Assembly: GCF_000003605.2 (NCBI RefSeq)
Contig: NW_003156243.1
Location: 61,398-99,215 of the forward strand
DNA length: 37,818 nt
Source of the DNA: Saccoglossus kowalevskii
Lineage: Eukaryota > Hemichordata > Enteropneusta > Harrimaniidae
Direction: 5' to 3'
A program made the translations under genes and the position numbers. Shown piece by piece: positions 1 to 11,084 of this stretch (positions within the stretch are counted from its first letter, which is position 1; every line of letters begins with the position of its first letter). The notes under the pieces are model-generated. The model made no database searches and was not told the origin of the DNA. It was given only the letters and a program-made list of their open reading frames with translations.

Positions 1-762
1 TTTTCTTTGCCTCCAGACGCCATAAGCTCCTTTGGTGTACTGCGTTCACTAAATTTTCTTGTTTTAATTAGCCATGACGTCGTTTAGTTAGAAGCTATCA
101 GACTTTTAGATAAGTCGCTTTGCATCATCCAACTATGGCAGTACATGTACATCGAACGAAATACGGTACCGGTATATGACTGTGCCCATGTGATCATCGC
201 TCAACCAAAATTGTGAAGTTGTTTTTCGTTTGCATGGATTGGTAATTCACACTTGATGTACTAGGTCTGAAACAAAGAAAGTGCCTTTCTAACAGGAAGT
301 CAAGCTGTCTGGATTTGACCGGGAAATTTAACACATGTTCTTAGCTTAGTGCACTTTACAACTTCGATACATTGTGTACAATTTCAGGTTTGGGTGACGC
401 CTAAATTAGAATTCTTTTGTTATGTTTGACCTTTGGGGGACGCCTAAATTAGAGGGACGCCTAAATTAGAGTACATACGGTAGATTACTAAGGAATTAAT
501 GTGGATAAAAGCAACAATATAGGAAACAAATCTCAGACTCAGCATGAGCAAGCCTCAATTTGATATGCACTAACAAATGCAGCATTAATCCATGTACAAC
601 ACAAATGCCAGTCATTCATCCATTTTTCGAGTACATGTAAATATAACAATTACCATAATACAAAACAAACATCAAAACGTACAGTAAACATCTCTCACTC
701 ACAAACAGAGTCATCTATACACATCATCCAAGACCAGACAAGCACACAAATATGGAACGTAC
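1..762. other. Intron sequence downstream of the YRYH exon
   Basis: No exon is seen here. It contains three copies of a 15-bp GACGCCTAAATTAGA motif (396-470) and one TACCGGTA octamer. The next DLG exon (PDZ1) must lie left of the window. Confidence 0.6.
396..470. repeat. Threefold GACGCCTAAATTAGA motif, transposon-like remnant
   Basis: The 15-mer occurs at 396-410, 439-453 and 456-470. The last two copies are in tandem with a 17-bp period, and they end in gtacatacggta. This looks like the eroded end of a dispersed element. No partner end was found. Confidence 0.5.
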
Positions 763-912
763 CCTAGGTGGCGACACTCTACTCTGTTGTACATAAGTCT
801 GAACATTCTCAACTTTCCTGTCAACATTAGATCCTAGTACAGGTACGAGGCGTGGTGTCGTATCGGGGCCTAACTCAGGTGGCGGTGGTAGCTCATCATC
901 GTGATATCGATA
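763..912 (-). CDS. dlg1-like: DLG-family MAGUK, internal exon upstream of PDZ1 (YRYxD linker)
   Basis: This is a 150-nt internal exon (50 codons, phase 0 to phase 0) of a discs-large scaffold gene. DLG proteins organise receptors, channels and polarity complexes under the plasma membrane. The exon starts YRYHDDELPPPPELG and later reads KVENVQTYV and SRVSPPR. Human DLG1/DLG2 have YRYQDEDTPP, EIENVHGFV or QIENVHGYV, and HISPIK or HISPLK in the same order and spacing. The acceptor is T-rich and ends attgcag; the donor after CCT AGG is gtacgt. In vertebrates this block is also a phase-0 exon and is the common joining point for alternative N-termini. The prolines and low complexity suit a flexible linker before PDZ1, whose exons must lie left of position 1. 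The family assignment is firm; which DLG paralogue it is cannot be told. Confidence 0.9.
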
Positions 913-1375
913 CTGCAATAAAAAAAAACAACGAGATGTATATCAAACTAAACGCCAAATATTTTACTTTTAAGACAGCAACATGGACAAAACCTGAAAC
1001 TTAAATTATTAAGGTGGATTAAATAAAAATGTATTGTCTTGAAGACCCTGCGCTTAAAGAATTTATTGAATACAACATTTAGAAAGAAGAGTGAATTCCC
1101 ATCCCCTATTCATTTTGGTTAATCATGGAGGCTTTCACCAAGCAACGTGTTGAAATACTTACCTTAAATTAAGCAGCAGATACTACAATACTAAATCTAG
1201 AAACTTGTACTATACTTACGCAGACAGATAAGGTTTTAACCTTACAGCAAAAGATTTCGCACTTACAAATAGATTTGCCCCTCAATATATAAATACTATT
1301 CAAGTGAGCATTGTAACCTGCAGATGGGTTAAACACAAGATCAGCGAGCTACTTCTAGTGCTGGGAGTTCTACAG

Positions 1376-1576
1376 AGCGATTTACCTGCAAGCCGCAGCA
1401 CAAGACCACACATCTACATTCCATCGTAGAGCCCTCTTTAATAGTGGACACATCTTGTGCTTGCATTTGTCTAATGAAGTGGAATGCATTACATTAGACC
1501 GGCCGTGAGTTATGACAAGATACAACTCAGGGTCAGACTTTCGGAAATACTTTATTTGCATTATATTACATAGCAT
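1376..1576. other. Exon-like segment open on both strands
   Basis: On the plus strand, 1376-1504 lies between acceptor gttctacag and donor CC|gtgagt. It is open for 43 codons (phase 2 to 2) and includes HTSTFHRRALFNSG and LSNEVECITLDR. On the minus strand, 1576-1386 is open from an ATG to a donor CAG|gtaaat (phase 2) and includes SDPELYLVITHGRS and LLKRALRWNVDVW. Codon-like composition and raised GC suggest it is, or was, coding, but strand and identity are unclear. Neither phase fits the DLG exons. It may be a nested gene or a transposon remnant. Confidence 0.3.
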
Positions 1577-2261
1577 GCAAAAAAAAACCCTGTATAATAG
1601 TGATTACTTAATGACTGTACAGTGTTCGCGCATGTATTATATTTATTTCATTGCGAAGCGTATACATCGCACAGGGTGATGTACAGCAGTATGTAAAACA
1701 ACTACTCTATCAGTATCAGTATGTACAAGTGTACAACGACAGTGCCTTGGTCAACAGCATTCAAAACAAAATGACCTATGCACTTCTAATTCTACATGTA
1801 AAATAACACAACATCAATAATTTAGTTAGTAACTTTTCCAATCAAAATTACACACTATAAATTTTCACTGAGAAATAGCATTGAAATCTGCAACCCAATA
1901 TGTAAGGTTAAATCAGGTTTGGGTAAAAACGGCAAAGTCATAATTCAGTTTGTCTGGGAAATGATTCTGGACATGTATTTTTGACAACAAGTCATTGTTA
2001 ATGACACAGTCCCCGTCCAAAATATTGTGATCTGACATATCAATTTGATGCTGATGATGTCATTGAAATTAGATTGAAACCATTAATAGGAGATGGATTT
2101 GCAAAAAATTATGATATGGTGCTTTTACACGAGAATTGGACATTCATATTAAATCAAATTACAAAAATAATGTTCGTGTTGATGTAGCTATTGGTATACT
2201 GTCTTTGTACAAAATTTAAACAGAAATGTTCATTGCAGGAAAGTAGGCAATGGCATGGGTA

Positions 2262-2640
2262 TCATGAAAAACAAAATGGCTACAAGTCGGCCATATTTGT
2301 TCCAATCACGAAACAAATATCACGTGCACCAATATGTATGATCATCATACCAACTTTGATCCATATCGGCCCAGTCATCTCCGAGAAACTGCTGCAGACA
2401 CGTTTAGGTATCAGAAATAGCAAATTTTACATCCAAAATGGCCGCCAGTTGGCCATTTTTGCTCCGATCAAAAAGTAACTTGACGCGCATATGCAAGACA
2501 TTATGTATTGTCTTCGCGTAAAGGTTAAATGAAATCCGTCAATGGGTGTCGGAGGATATAGCTCCAGACGTACGTACATATGTACGGAACGAACCCAAAT
2601 TAATAGTCCCAGTTTTCGGACTTCAAACATGGAATAATCA
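2262..2640. repeat. Tandem GGCC-type repeat units
   Basis: Units carry aaaatggc...cagt..ggccattttt, seen near 2273 and 2436 (period about 160 bp), with eroded units after 3660 and near 4125. The same kind of unit occurs at 36960-37260. In both places it runs directly into the 5' end of family A (aaagcttagaaagaactccc), so it may be part of a larger composite element. Confidence 0.55.
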
Positions 2641-2657
2641 AAGAAAGCTTAGAAAGA

Positions 2658-3659
2658 ACTCCCGTGTGCTGAGAGTATTGAAGACACATTAAAAATTAAT
2701 TCAAAATTACTTGTACATGAGATATTGATGGAAAAGCTGCAAACTAATTATGTAAATCAGGTAACTAATATGAACAGAACAAAAAAATTATGAATTATTA
2801 TGCTAATTAGAGAATTAATATTAATCAAAATTAATCAGGCGTGTCTATTGTCCTAGAGCATTTATGTACCAAATTTTATTCAAACGTGATTACTAGTATC
2901 AGTAATTGAGATATCAGTGTTAATTAATTATGTTAATTAGGTGATTAATAAGCATAAATATTTACCAAAAACTAATTGGGTTTCTGCATAGTTCTCTTTA
3001 AAGTTTCATTAAAACCCAATTTGTGGTTCTTTATATATCAGTGGAACATTATGCAAATTAGGTAATTAATATCCAATTAAAACTAATCAGGTGTCTGCAT
3101 AATCCTAGAAGATGTATGTAGCAAGTGTCATTGAAATGTGATGATTACTACTTGATAAATCAAAAGCTGAAAATTAATTAATTATGCAAAGTAGGTAATT
3201 AATATATACTGATATTATCCTAAAAACTATCAGGTCTGTGCAGTGTCCTATGACATCTATGTACCAAGTGTCATTGAAATGTGATGACTACTATTTGAAA
3301 TATCAGAGGCTGAAAATTAATTAATTATGCAAATTAGCTAATTAATATATGCTGATATTATCCTAAAAACTATCAGGTCTGTGCAGTGTCCTATGACATC
3401 TATGTACCAAGTTTTATTGAAATGTGATGATTAGTACTTGAGATATCAGTGGAAAAGCCGAAAATTGATTAATCATTATGCAAATTAGGTAATTAATATT
3501 GCAGATTTTTACCCAAAACTAATCAAATCTGCGCATTAGTTTGGAGCATCTGTGTGCCAAGTTTCATCAAAATTCAATGAGTGGTTCTTGAGATATCACA
3601 CACACACACACACACACAAACTGCAAAGACTCCCTTTTTGTGCTTCGCACACGGGAGTC
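2658..3659. mobile_element. Family A element: inverted ends, about six core repeats, 3' hairpin
   Basis: The 5' arm ACTCCCGTGTG (2658-2668) is the exact reverse complement of CACACGGGAGT at 3648-3658. Between them are about six tandem core units. Two adjacent units share a long near-identical block from 3211 and 3354 (period 143 bp). A (CA)n run (3597-3618) and a GC-rich hairpin (GACTCCC...GGGAGTC, 3628-3659) follow. No coding sequence is present, so it is non-autonomous. The plan matches Helentron-associated elements such as DINE-1/HINE, and also bivalve 'pearl' elements. Confidence 0.6.
3597..3618. repeat. (CA)n microsatellite inside family A
   Basis: An uninterrupted CA run precedes the 3' hairpin of the element, a usual place for a microsatellite in this element class. 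Confidence 0.9.
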
Positions 3660-5045
3660 AAAAATGGCTGGCAGTTAAATGACTACGGTGTGCATGTGAA
3701 TACAGTGTGTATATGAATAGTTATGTTACAAGTTTTTCTATGAAACCAATACGACTGCCAGTAATCTATGTGTATTTTGAATCAAATCAAACTACCAGGT
3801 TACATGTAATGTGCATAAATTAACCCACCAGAAGTGATGTCAATACCAAATTTAAATAAAATTGACACAGGGGTAACACGTTCAAATGTTTTTGGTATCA
3901 AAAATTGCAACCAGTTGGTCAACGTTCATTGAAATAAAAAGGAAACAGGTATGTCTAAATTTGAATAAAATCTGCCCAGACATGCCTGTTTTTTTTTTTG
4001 GAGAATTGCCAATAGTCTGACCAGTCCTTAAGAGAACATGCATCCAATAAGTCTTGCTTTTATCACACAATTTTAACAAAATCAGTGAAAATATATTGTA
4101 GAAACTGGTAGAAAACTTGTAAAAATGGCTTCCAGAAAGCCATTTTGAAAAAAACAAAATGTGCACCAGTAACCCAACATCAGTAATGTTTGAAATGGCC
4201 GATGACGTTTTGCAGGACAAAATTGATGCTATTCTGTCAAATGCCATGAAAATAATATAAACTCACATATATACCATTATGTCTTGTGTTTGTACCAACT
4301 TGGAACAAAATTGGTACAGGTACATCCAAGAAGTTACATCAGATGCACTGACAGGAATTAATTTAACTCAGTTGTTAACTGACCACTTTACAGAATCATC
4401 AAGTCATTACCCATGTCAAACCTTTATACAGATTTCAGTATCAAGACAATTGTTTTTATTTATTAGAAGCAAATCTGTACTTTTATTTTTACCCAACACA
4501 CTTGTGATTTGAGTAAGCTGATGCACTATGATGTAATTAGAGCAATGGTACATATCTGGGTAGGTAATGCCAGCAAAAACAAATCCCTATTACAATACAG
4601 ACAATTGTATTACAAATGCTGGCATGCCTCTGATACTGAAAATAACAGTGAAATGATGTAATATTTGGCGATACCATAAATGACTCCAGAGATGCTGATT
4701 GATGCATGTATTTAATAGGATCATGAAAAGTACATTGCACTTCAATAAGAGCAAGGATATGAGTAAATGTCATGGATTGGTTATCGAGTATAGGACATGC
4801 CCAGTTAATTGCTAACCATCAGCTCCCATCAACTATGACCCAAAACTTTCTGGAGTGATTGGCAATAATTAGGATTCTTGCTACCGAGATGGACCTCAAT
4901 ATAGCTCCTGAATTTGAACACAACAGTCATTAAACAAAATTGAGTGAATTATGCAAATCATACAAAGTAAATTGCAGTCATTAAATATTATAATAGTATA
5001 ATGTTGTGTTTTACAGTATTCTGTGCCAGAACATGCATTGCTTAC

Positions 5046-5099
5046 CGATGAAGTTAAACGAGAAGGATTCTGTTTAGAAACGGCCTCATTGTTGTAGTT
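5046..5099 (-). CDS. dlg1-like: DLG linker micro-exon, 54 nt
   Basis: This is an 18-codon exon predicted from splice signals and phase. The acceptor is ctttttggtag and the donor is TCG|gtaagc. The frame is open in phase 0 at both ends, as required to join the exons on either side. It encodes a polar peptide rich in Asn and Ser, starting NYNNEAVSK and ending RLTSS, which suits the disordered L27-PDZ1 linker. It lies 247 nt downstream of the 48-nt exon, and the two could be spliced together or separately. Vertebrate DLG1 also has alternatively used short exons in this linker. No homologous peptide was recognised, so the call rests on signals, phase and position. Confidence 0.6.
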
Positions 5100-5346
5100 C
5101 TACCAAAAAGAAACCAGAACTACCGGTATTTGCCATATATATTACTTATCAATTGCAATTATATCTTCAAATCGATGAGTGCAGCTATGAAAAGACAAAT
5201 AGCCCAAAGGAAACGATTTGTTTGTTCTAATGAACCACTATCTCTAGTTATTCACCAAGTATCGTCAAATCGACCTTTGAAGCAGCGTGCTTTATCACTA
5301 AAACCACAACCACACGTAGGATATAGCCTTCATCTCAGCCACTCAC

Positions 5347-5394
5347 CTCCACACTGACCTCCTTTTCCTCCTCCTTTAAGTCTTTCTCACAGAT
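5347..5394 (-). CDS. dlg1-like: DLG linker micro-exon, 48 nt, acidic/basic
   Basis: This is a 16-codon exon between a good acceptor (gaggtgtttcag) and a consensus donor (GAG|gtgagtgg), phase 0 to phase 0. The peptide is ICEKDLKEEEKEVSVE, a highly charged stretch. Its end, SVE, placed directly before YRYHDD would recreate the SVEKYRYQDED context of human DLG1. The alternating Glu/Lys run could form a short helix in the linker. A single cysteine is present. Because its length is a multiple of three, skipping or including it keeps the frame, so it may be a regulated cassette exon. The splice sites and phase are seen in the sequence; membership of this gene is inferred. Confidence 0.65.
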
Positions 5395-6623
5395 CTGAAA
5401 CACCTCAAAGCATGCCATAACCGATACAACCAACAAAACTATTCCACAGAAATGAAACTCAGCAAGCTAATTAGAAGCCAAATGAAGCAGCCAATACATC
5501 GCTAGAATAATTATTATAGGATTCGTATTCCTCTAGGTCTATGCAGACCAGGGCAAATAATTTATTACACAGATACGATATATAAATAATGTGCGTTATC
5601 ATTATATTGGTTTATCTCACACTTCTACACACCTTGAGTACTTCACAACCCATGCATGACTAACATAATATTGAAATACTTGTAGGTCCCACCAATCAAT
5701 TATTTTTAAATTAGTGATATCAACTAGGTGAAGAAAACTTCTCAATCTTGGCAGCTGTGTGATCATGTTGCATTTCTGTTGCCAGTCCCATTGAAAGATG
5801 GTACTGGTAATTAACCGATGTCTTTTACTTATCCAGAAAGCAAATTTGGTTTTAACCCAATGCCTTGTTAACTCTGCTGAGTGAATAACTTCCCTACCGT
5901 AATATGATGTTGGGAATGATGAAAAACGATCATGAAATGTACGCATGACGGAACTGAACCAATTGACATCGCAATGTTATATTTCCTTCCTTTTGCTATA
6001 TTCTGAATATTACGTTGGTATTAAAAAGATCAGACTACACAGGAATCTTGACAACTGGCAACCAGTTTGGGTTCGTTTCTCAGTTCGGTTCAGATTAGAT
6101 TTTTCACACTATCACATTTTGTTTCATTCATTAATCAAATTCATGCGAACCAGCATTTCTAACAGTTCTCAAGTGGCAATTTGCATATTAATAATAATAT
6201 GTGGGGAGTAGAGACTTCACTCAAGTAAAAGACATGTGATTTTCATCCCATTAGAAGTATGCAATGTGTGAAATGATGTTTACACAAAATTGTTAATATG
6301 TTAATATGTGCGGCACAACAATCCTCATCCTTCAATAATTTCATGAATGAAGGTTGTTCACGATTATTTAAATTCATGTTTATTTGTTTTAAAAGTGTTA
6401 ATTATTGATGAATACATCAGTCATTGACTTCACTCACTACAAGAAAACGTGCAAACAATGTGTCATTTTGGAACTACATGTTTTATATAATGGGAATTCA
6501 TGTTAAAACATTTCATAAAAACAAATATTGGTAATTTGGGACTATTATAAGTACGCATATAAAAACTACACATTTTTTCACTATATAACAGACAAATTTG
6601 AGATATGACGCAACCTTTATACC

Positions 6624-6639
6624 GGTAACCATAGAAACC
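6624..6639 (+). promoter_or_regulatory. RFX X-box-like sequence
   Basis: GGTAACCATAGAAACC resembles the RFX factor X-box (GTTNCCATGGNAAC). Motif similarity only. Confidence 0.2.
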
Positions 6640-7554
6640 AGTGGCAAATGGCTCAAAAATGTTCAGGATGATGAACACATTTTTCAACAAAAAAAATTGA
6701 CAAAAGTAATTTAAATCTGATGTATTGTACACTGGCTGTGAACTTATACATTTTATTTATTTTTACTATACATTTTCACTATTTTTCTAATTTTTTTTTT
6801 TTTTTACATATATATTATTTTGTATTATTTCACCAGTAGCTATCACCACAAACATACATACATACATTGTACTTGTTGGCTTTCGTGATTACCAAAAAAC
6901 GTCAAGTATGACAAAAATACAAGAAAAAAATTATGCGACCATAATTTTTTTACTTGATTTTTTGATGAGTAACAGCATATTAAATTAAAACCATATGGTA
7001 AAATATGATGATATCCTGCAATAAGATTTAATGGTACCAACTACTTCAACAAATGGTAGCATATCCTGAAATGTCATTAAATTCTCAATTCAATGCATAC
7101 ACAACAAGCAGATTTTTGTCAACGGCAAAATAATAATCGCATATCAACATTTACAGTTAACGTCTCCAATTTTCAAATTAACTTTTGAAGCAAATTGACT
7201 AAATACTGAAATTGAAATGATCAGACTATTGATGGCTAATTTGTGAAATGCAACAGAGCAGAGACGAACGTCTTCGTTTTTCTAGACATTCATCCCCAGC
7301 GTGCAATTTAAATCAGTAGCGTCAACAATTTTTATCATTCTTGGGAGGCAAACTTGCGAGGCGGTTAATACTTATCCAATGCAGTTAGTGAAAAATCTTA
7401 AACTGGTAATAAATAATCCAATACATCAACATTATCGCACTTTGAAAGGATGTGTTCAACTGTACAGAGACTAAAACATTCAAACTAGCAATATTCAGTA
7501 CACGCGTCAACAATAACACTGATGCACGTTCCATTCAATAATTTTCAAATACCA

Positions 7555-7570
7555 CCACTAGAGGGCACCA
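7555..7570 (+). promoter_or_regulatory. CTCF-like motif
   Basis: CCACTAGAGGGCACCA fits the bilaterian CTCF core (CCASNAGRKGGCRS) very well. It lies in intronic sequence. Function is inferred from the motif alone. Confidence 0.35.
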
Positions 7571-7647
7571 GATCTAACATTGCCATGAAGATTTAATACC
7601 CTTGACATTTTCAAAACAGACACTGATGGATAAAAACATAAAACTAC

Positions 7648-7707
7648 CTTTGACAATGTTATGGATTGGATCATGGCAAGACGCATCACAAAGCCAGCCA
7701 GGGGTTT
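7648..7707 (-). CDS. Candidate DLG cassette exon, 60 nt
   Basis: The stretch lies between a pyrimidine-rich acceptor (tttttctctccatgtgtag) and a donor AAG|gtagtt. In phase 0 it is open for 20 codons, beginning KPLAGFVMRL and ending TLSK. The phase-1 frame is also open and looks equally protein-like (TPGWLCDASCHDP). GC is clearly above that of the neighbouring intron. It lies in the right order, before the 48- and 54-nt exons, and would keep frame. The phase-0 peptide is more hydrophobic than expected for a linker, and two frames being open weakens the case. Confidence 0.25.
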
Positions 7708-8666
7708 CTACACATGGAGAGAAAAACTTGATAAAGCTTCATTTAATTACTTCAGTAAATGTCTGATTACATAATCACAATTAATATTAATCACCAACTA
7801 TTATTGATCGACTTTCTTTAAGCATCTATAATTTACATGCAATCTAGTTACATCAAACACTGTGCCGCAAACTATAATTTGTACAGTCATTTCTATAGAC
7901 ATGATAATATAAATTGAGAAAATGGAAGGGGGGGGGGGGTTATTTATAAGGCAATACATTATGTTTTTGTTGTTGCTACAACGAAGGCAATAGATTTGGA
8001 AGTGTTACAAACATACTTGGGTGCTCAGTTTTGAGACAGATGCAACACAGTAAGCGAAAGCCATATACCCGAGTTTGTTTCACTAAACAATGTGCAGAAT
8101 TTGAGGGAACCCTTTATTGAAGTCTGCAGGTGCTTATGTTAAAAAACACAGCCTGATTGATATTTAGAATATAATTTGCACTAATTTATATACCGAGTTA
8201 GAAAAGACAGCTATGCATGGCACATCATTCATGACCACAACAGTTATGGCTAAGTTTAGATCTGAGCAATACACCTCTTCAAATAACATCACAAAATACA
8301 CTCGCTGCATGCAATGTTAAATAATACTCCATTTAATTACGATCAATGACGTGACAGTATGTGATTCATCATGCGTTGATCTGGCCGACAATGAAAGCCG
8401 ACAATCAAATCCAACTGATAGAATTTGTCCTGACAAGTAGATTCATTGACAACAGTCGGATACATGGCAGTATTATTGGTCTAGTCTTTATTACAACCTA
8501 GTCCTTAGTTGCATCAGGTGACGTCAAACACAGTGCACCTTACTTGAACTGGAGTGAAAAGTAATTAGTGGGTTTCACGTTCTAGCTGCATGACACCACC
8601 CACCCCCCCTAAAAAAGGTAACTGACACCAGTGAGTCTTGTATAACAAGCAGCCTGTCGGCTGAGA

Positions 8667-9051
8667 TAGCTCCGCTGTTAACAATGCACATGGCACTTAA
8701 AGAACAGAAGATATCATTATGAAATGGACAAATCTGAGAGAGGTCCACATGTAGTTCCTATATATGTAATATCAACGCAATTGGACTTGCGGTTTTTAAC
8801 AAGAAGTTGAAAATATCACTTTTTACCAAAAATGACAAAAATATTCACCAAAATTAGAGAATTGAAGATATCATCATGAAATGAACAAATCTGAGAGAGG
8901 TCTACCCAAGGTACATATACACCAAGCATCAAAGCATTCAGGCTTGTAGTTTTCAAGAAGAAGTCGAAAAAGTAGAACATTGACACGAACGACGACTGAG
9001 GACAGTCCCTCATATGATAAGCTCCGCTCGACAAAGTCGACAGCGGAGCTA
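8667..9051. mobile_element. Family B element, copy 1 (two core units)
   Basis: It starts at TAGCTCCGCTGT (8667-8678) and ends at ACAGCGGAGCTA (9040-9051), an exact inverted pair. The 3' end is a long hairpin (9019-9050; AGCTCCGCT-CGAC pairing with GTCG-ac-AGCGGAGCT). Two core units begin at gaagatatcat near 8706 and 8862 (period about 156 bp). A further small stem (AGCCTGTCGGCT) lies just before the 5' arm. The 87-codon minus ORF inside it is repeat sequence. Confidence 0.6.
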
Positions 9052-9290
9052 AAAAGGAAGCCTGGCTGATTCTTCGCATTGTTGTTCTAAATTCAAATTT
9101 ATATATCTTTATAAATTACAAATTTACATTTTTATAGCACAAACACATTTACAAACCTGCTTTAATATTTTGATATTACATTTGATGCAATGGGTGTACA
9201 AAAAACTAAACCCAAATATTTAATGAATACAGAAATATCAATAATTAGAAGGGTATTAAAATAGTCATGTCAACACCTGTTTTCTTGTAG

Positions 9291-10015
9291 ATTTGCCACA
9301 GCTTTTATACAGTCAGGAATTTTATAAAATACTTGAGAAATCACCATGGAAACGAGAAGTGAATGGATCAATGTTTCACACTAAGATGCTGACCCCTTTA
9401 AATGGTGTATTACATAGACTTGCAGAAAGCAATGTATACTGTGTTCTACAGACAAGGCTTTTCACCTTTGTCATTTTACTTGAAATAAATAAATTTAATG
9501 TAAATCCTCGTCACGATGTAATGGTTCTAAACTCATTCACTCAGGCTATACAAATCACATGGGCTCAGCTTGTGGATATTAAATCTTCCATACATGATAC
9601 ACAGTCCAATATAAGGCACTGTGTCACAATTCACACAGAATCAAGATATCTTGCTCCGCACATGCAAAAATTGACATTTTATCAATTTAAATTTTCTCTA
9701 AATAACCAATTACTGAAAATGACCCTTCTCCAAATAAATGATGTCAACTTCGCAATACAGAGTTCATCGCACATGTATTTACAGATATATCTACAGCATA
9801 TAAACATAACAGGTTACTCTTGGATACCAAAATGTACACATCAACATCTTTTTATACACTGTAGTGAAATACGTAAAATGATAGACATTTACATGGCCAT
9901 TAAAGTATTAACATCAAATGTTGGAGGTAAACTATTCAGGAAAGAACTAATTTTAAACAGAATCATCTCTAGATTGAGGGCACTGTTCATCTCCACATTT
10001 GGCAATACATTTTAG
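9291..10015 (+). CDS. Unidentified nested ORF, 240 codons, exon-like start
   Basis: This is the longest real open frame in the window, and it is on the strand opposite to DLG. It begins after an acceptor (cctgttttcttgtag) with no ATG, and runs to a TAG at 10013-10015. A donor-like GGAG|gtaaac at 9926/9927 could end it as an internal 636-nt exon (phase 1 to 1). Such a length is very unlikely by chance in this AT-rich sequence. Segments such as LLQINDVNFAIQSSSH and NITGYSWIPKCTHQHLF look like folded protein. No family was recognised and no signal peptide or membrane segment stands out. It could be an exon of a gene nested in the DLG intron, a partial gene copy, or an old transposon protein. Confidence 0.5.
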
Positions 10016-10443
10016 CATGAAAAATGGTGGTTGACATGAGACACTTCGATATGGGTTCCATGCAGCATGTGTTTAAAGTACACTTCAAGGCAATCACCGC
10101 TCTCTATGCACGGTGACCATCGCCTTTTAAATAACTGCCGACATTTCACATTGCTCCACATGAAGTAGTAATCGACATCTTGGTAACCCAGGAAACACAA
10201 TGTGATGTAAACCCTGCAGAGAATATGAAGTGTGTGTGTGTAAACATGCAATAACTTCTTCACTGAATGCTAGACAAGTCATCCATTCACTCATTTTGCA
10301 GTAACTGATGCTTGTATAATGATTTCTAAACCAAATCATTGAAGGATTATTCTTATTATTCTTCTGATCAGAACACATTTTAATTAATACAAACTATATT
10401 TTAGCTGAAAAATAACTCCTAACTCGCTTCTCTTTCACTACAG

Positions 10444-10660
10444 TTGATACAAAACAAAAATTTGATGATCCCATTATCACCATGGAAACGTGTACTGATA
10501 GATCACTTGATGAAAAGTGAAATTACAATCCTAGATCCATTCTCAAAGCTCCCTATCTCAGTAACTATTCAGACCATGACTATTTCAATCATGACATACA
10601 AGACTCCCCAAGTTAAGCAAAACAATTTAAAACTGTATTTAGAAAACACATTATTACTCT
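10444..10660 (+). pseudogene. Exon-like piece following the nested ORF
   Basis: It begins after a strong acceptor (cttctctttcactacag). One frame is open for 72 codons (LIQNKNLMIPLSPWKR...). The next frame, the one compatible with a phase-1 join to 9926, also looks protein-like (DTKQKFDDPIITMETC ... YLSNYSDHDYF) but contains a TGA. The block ATCACCATGGAAACG is shared with the start of the 9.3 kb ORF, so the two pieces may be related by duplication. Stops and frame ambiguity suggest decay. Confidence 0.3.
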
Positions 10661-10922
10661 AGTTTTAGTATGATTGAATCGTTAATGCTCATTTGTAGTC
10701 AAATCCTAATGCATTTAACATTAAGGTAAAATGGGTTACATATTTGTAAATCTGAGAAGTCCAATTCAATTAGCGTATCAGTTGGCTGTAACTACAAAAT
10801 TTGCTTTTACTATTAATATTGCAAGTCAATTCAGAAATGTGATTAAAGTGATAATGTTTATATCCTTCACAGAAATGTTGACAATATTATTGTTCAATAG
10901 TGCACTGATATGATATTTTTAG

Positions 10923-11065
10923 ATTTGTTGGAATTGTGGGAATTGTTTGTAAAAATTGATAGACTTGTGAATACATGTACACGATCTGAACAAGATTCAA
11001 AAGCAGTAATCAAGGGAGACTTGCATAATAATGGAAAAAGTAGACAACAAATCTGGTCAGATTTT
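10923..11065 (+). CDS. Exon-like piece, third in the nested plus-strand series
   Basis: The stretch from acceptor gatatttttag to donor TTTT|gtaaat is open for 47 codons (DLLELWELFVKIDRLV ... RQQIWSDF), starting in phase 1 and ending in phase 0. It is hydrophilic to helical in character. It is followed at 11085 by a MITE, which supplies the rest of the apparent ORF. The product is not recognised. It may belong with 9291-9926. Confidence 0.3.
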
Positions 11066-11084
11066 GTAAATATGACTATATGTG

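Larger units (their letters stand above)
913..5045. other. Intron, 4.1 kb, mostly repeat
   Basis: This intron lies between the YRYH exon and the 54-nt exon. It holds an ambiguous open segment at 1376-1576, a GGCC-type tandem repeat at about 2262-2640, the family A element at 2658-3659, and AT-rich intron with further eroded GGCC-type units to about 4270. Nothing else is seen from 4300 to 5045. Confidence 0.6.

Noticed and set aside
1218-1240. Strong minus donors gtaagt at 1159, 1216 and 1259
   Set aside because: The upstream frames carry stops in phase 0 or leave only about 21 nt. No supportable exon was found.
2191-2630. Plus and minus ORFs of 67-95 codons
   Set aside because: They are made of the GGCC-type tandem repeat, not protein-like.
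5617-5946. 109-codon minus ORF with a possible donor near its end
   Set aside because: The donor (AAG|gtgtgt) is weak and would end in phase 2, which does not fit DLG. No recognisable motif is present.
8275-8304. 30-nt phase-0 minus segment with donor GAG|gtgtat
   Set aside because: It has a weak donor and a hydrophobic peptide unlike a linker. Segments this short arise often by chance.
8816-9079. 87-codon minus ORF
   Set aside because: It lies almost entirely in family B repeat and is repeated, broken, at 14.4 kb.
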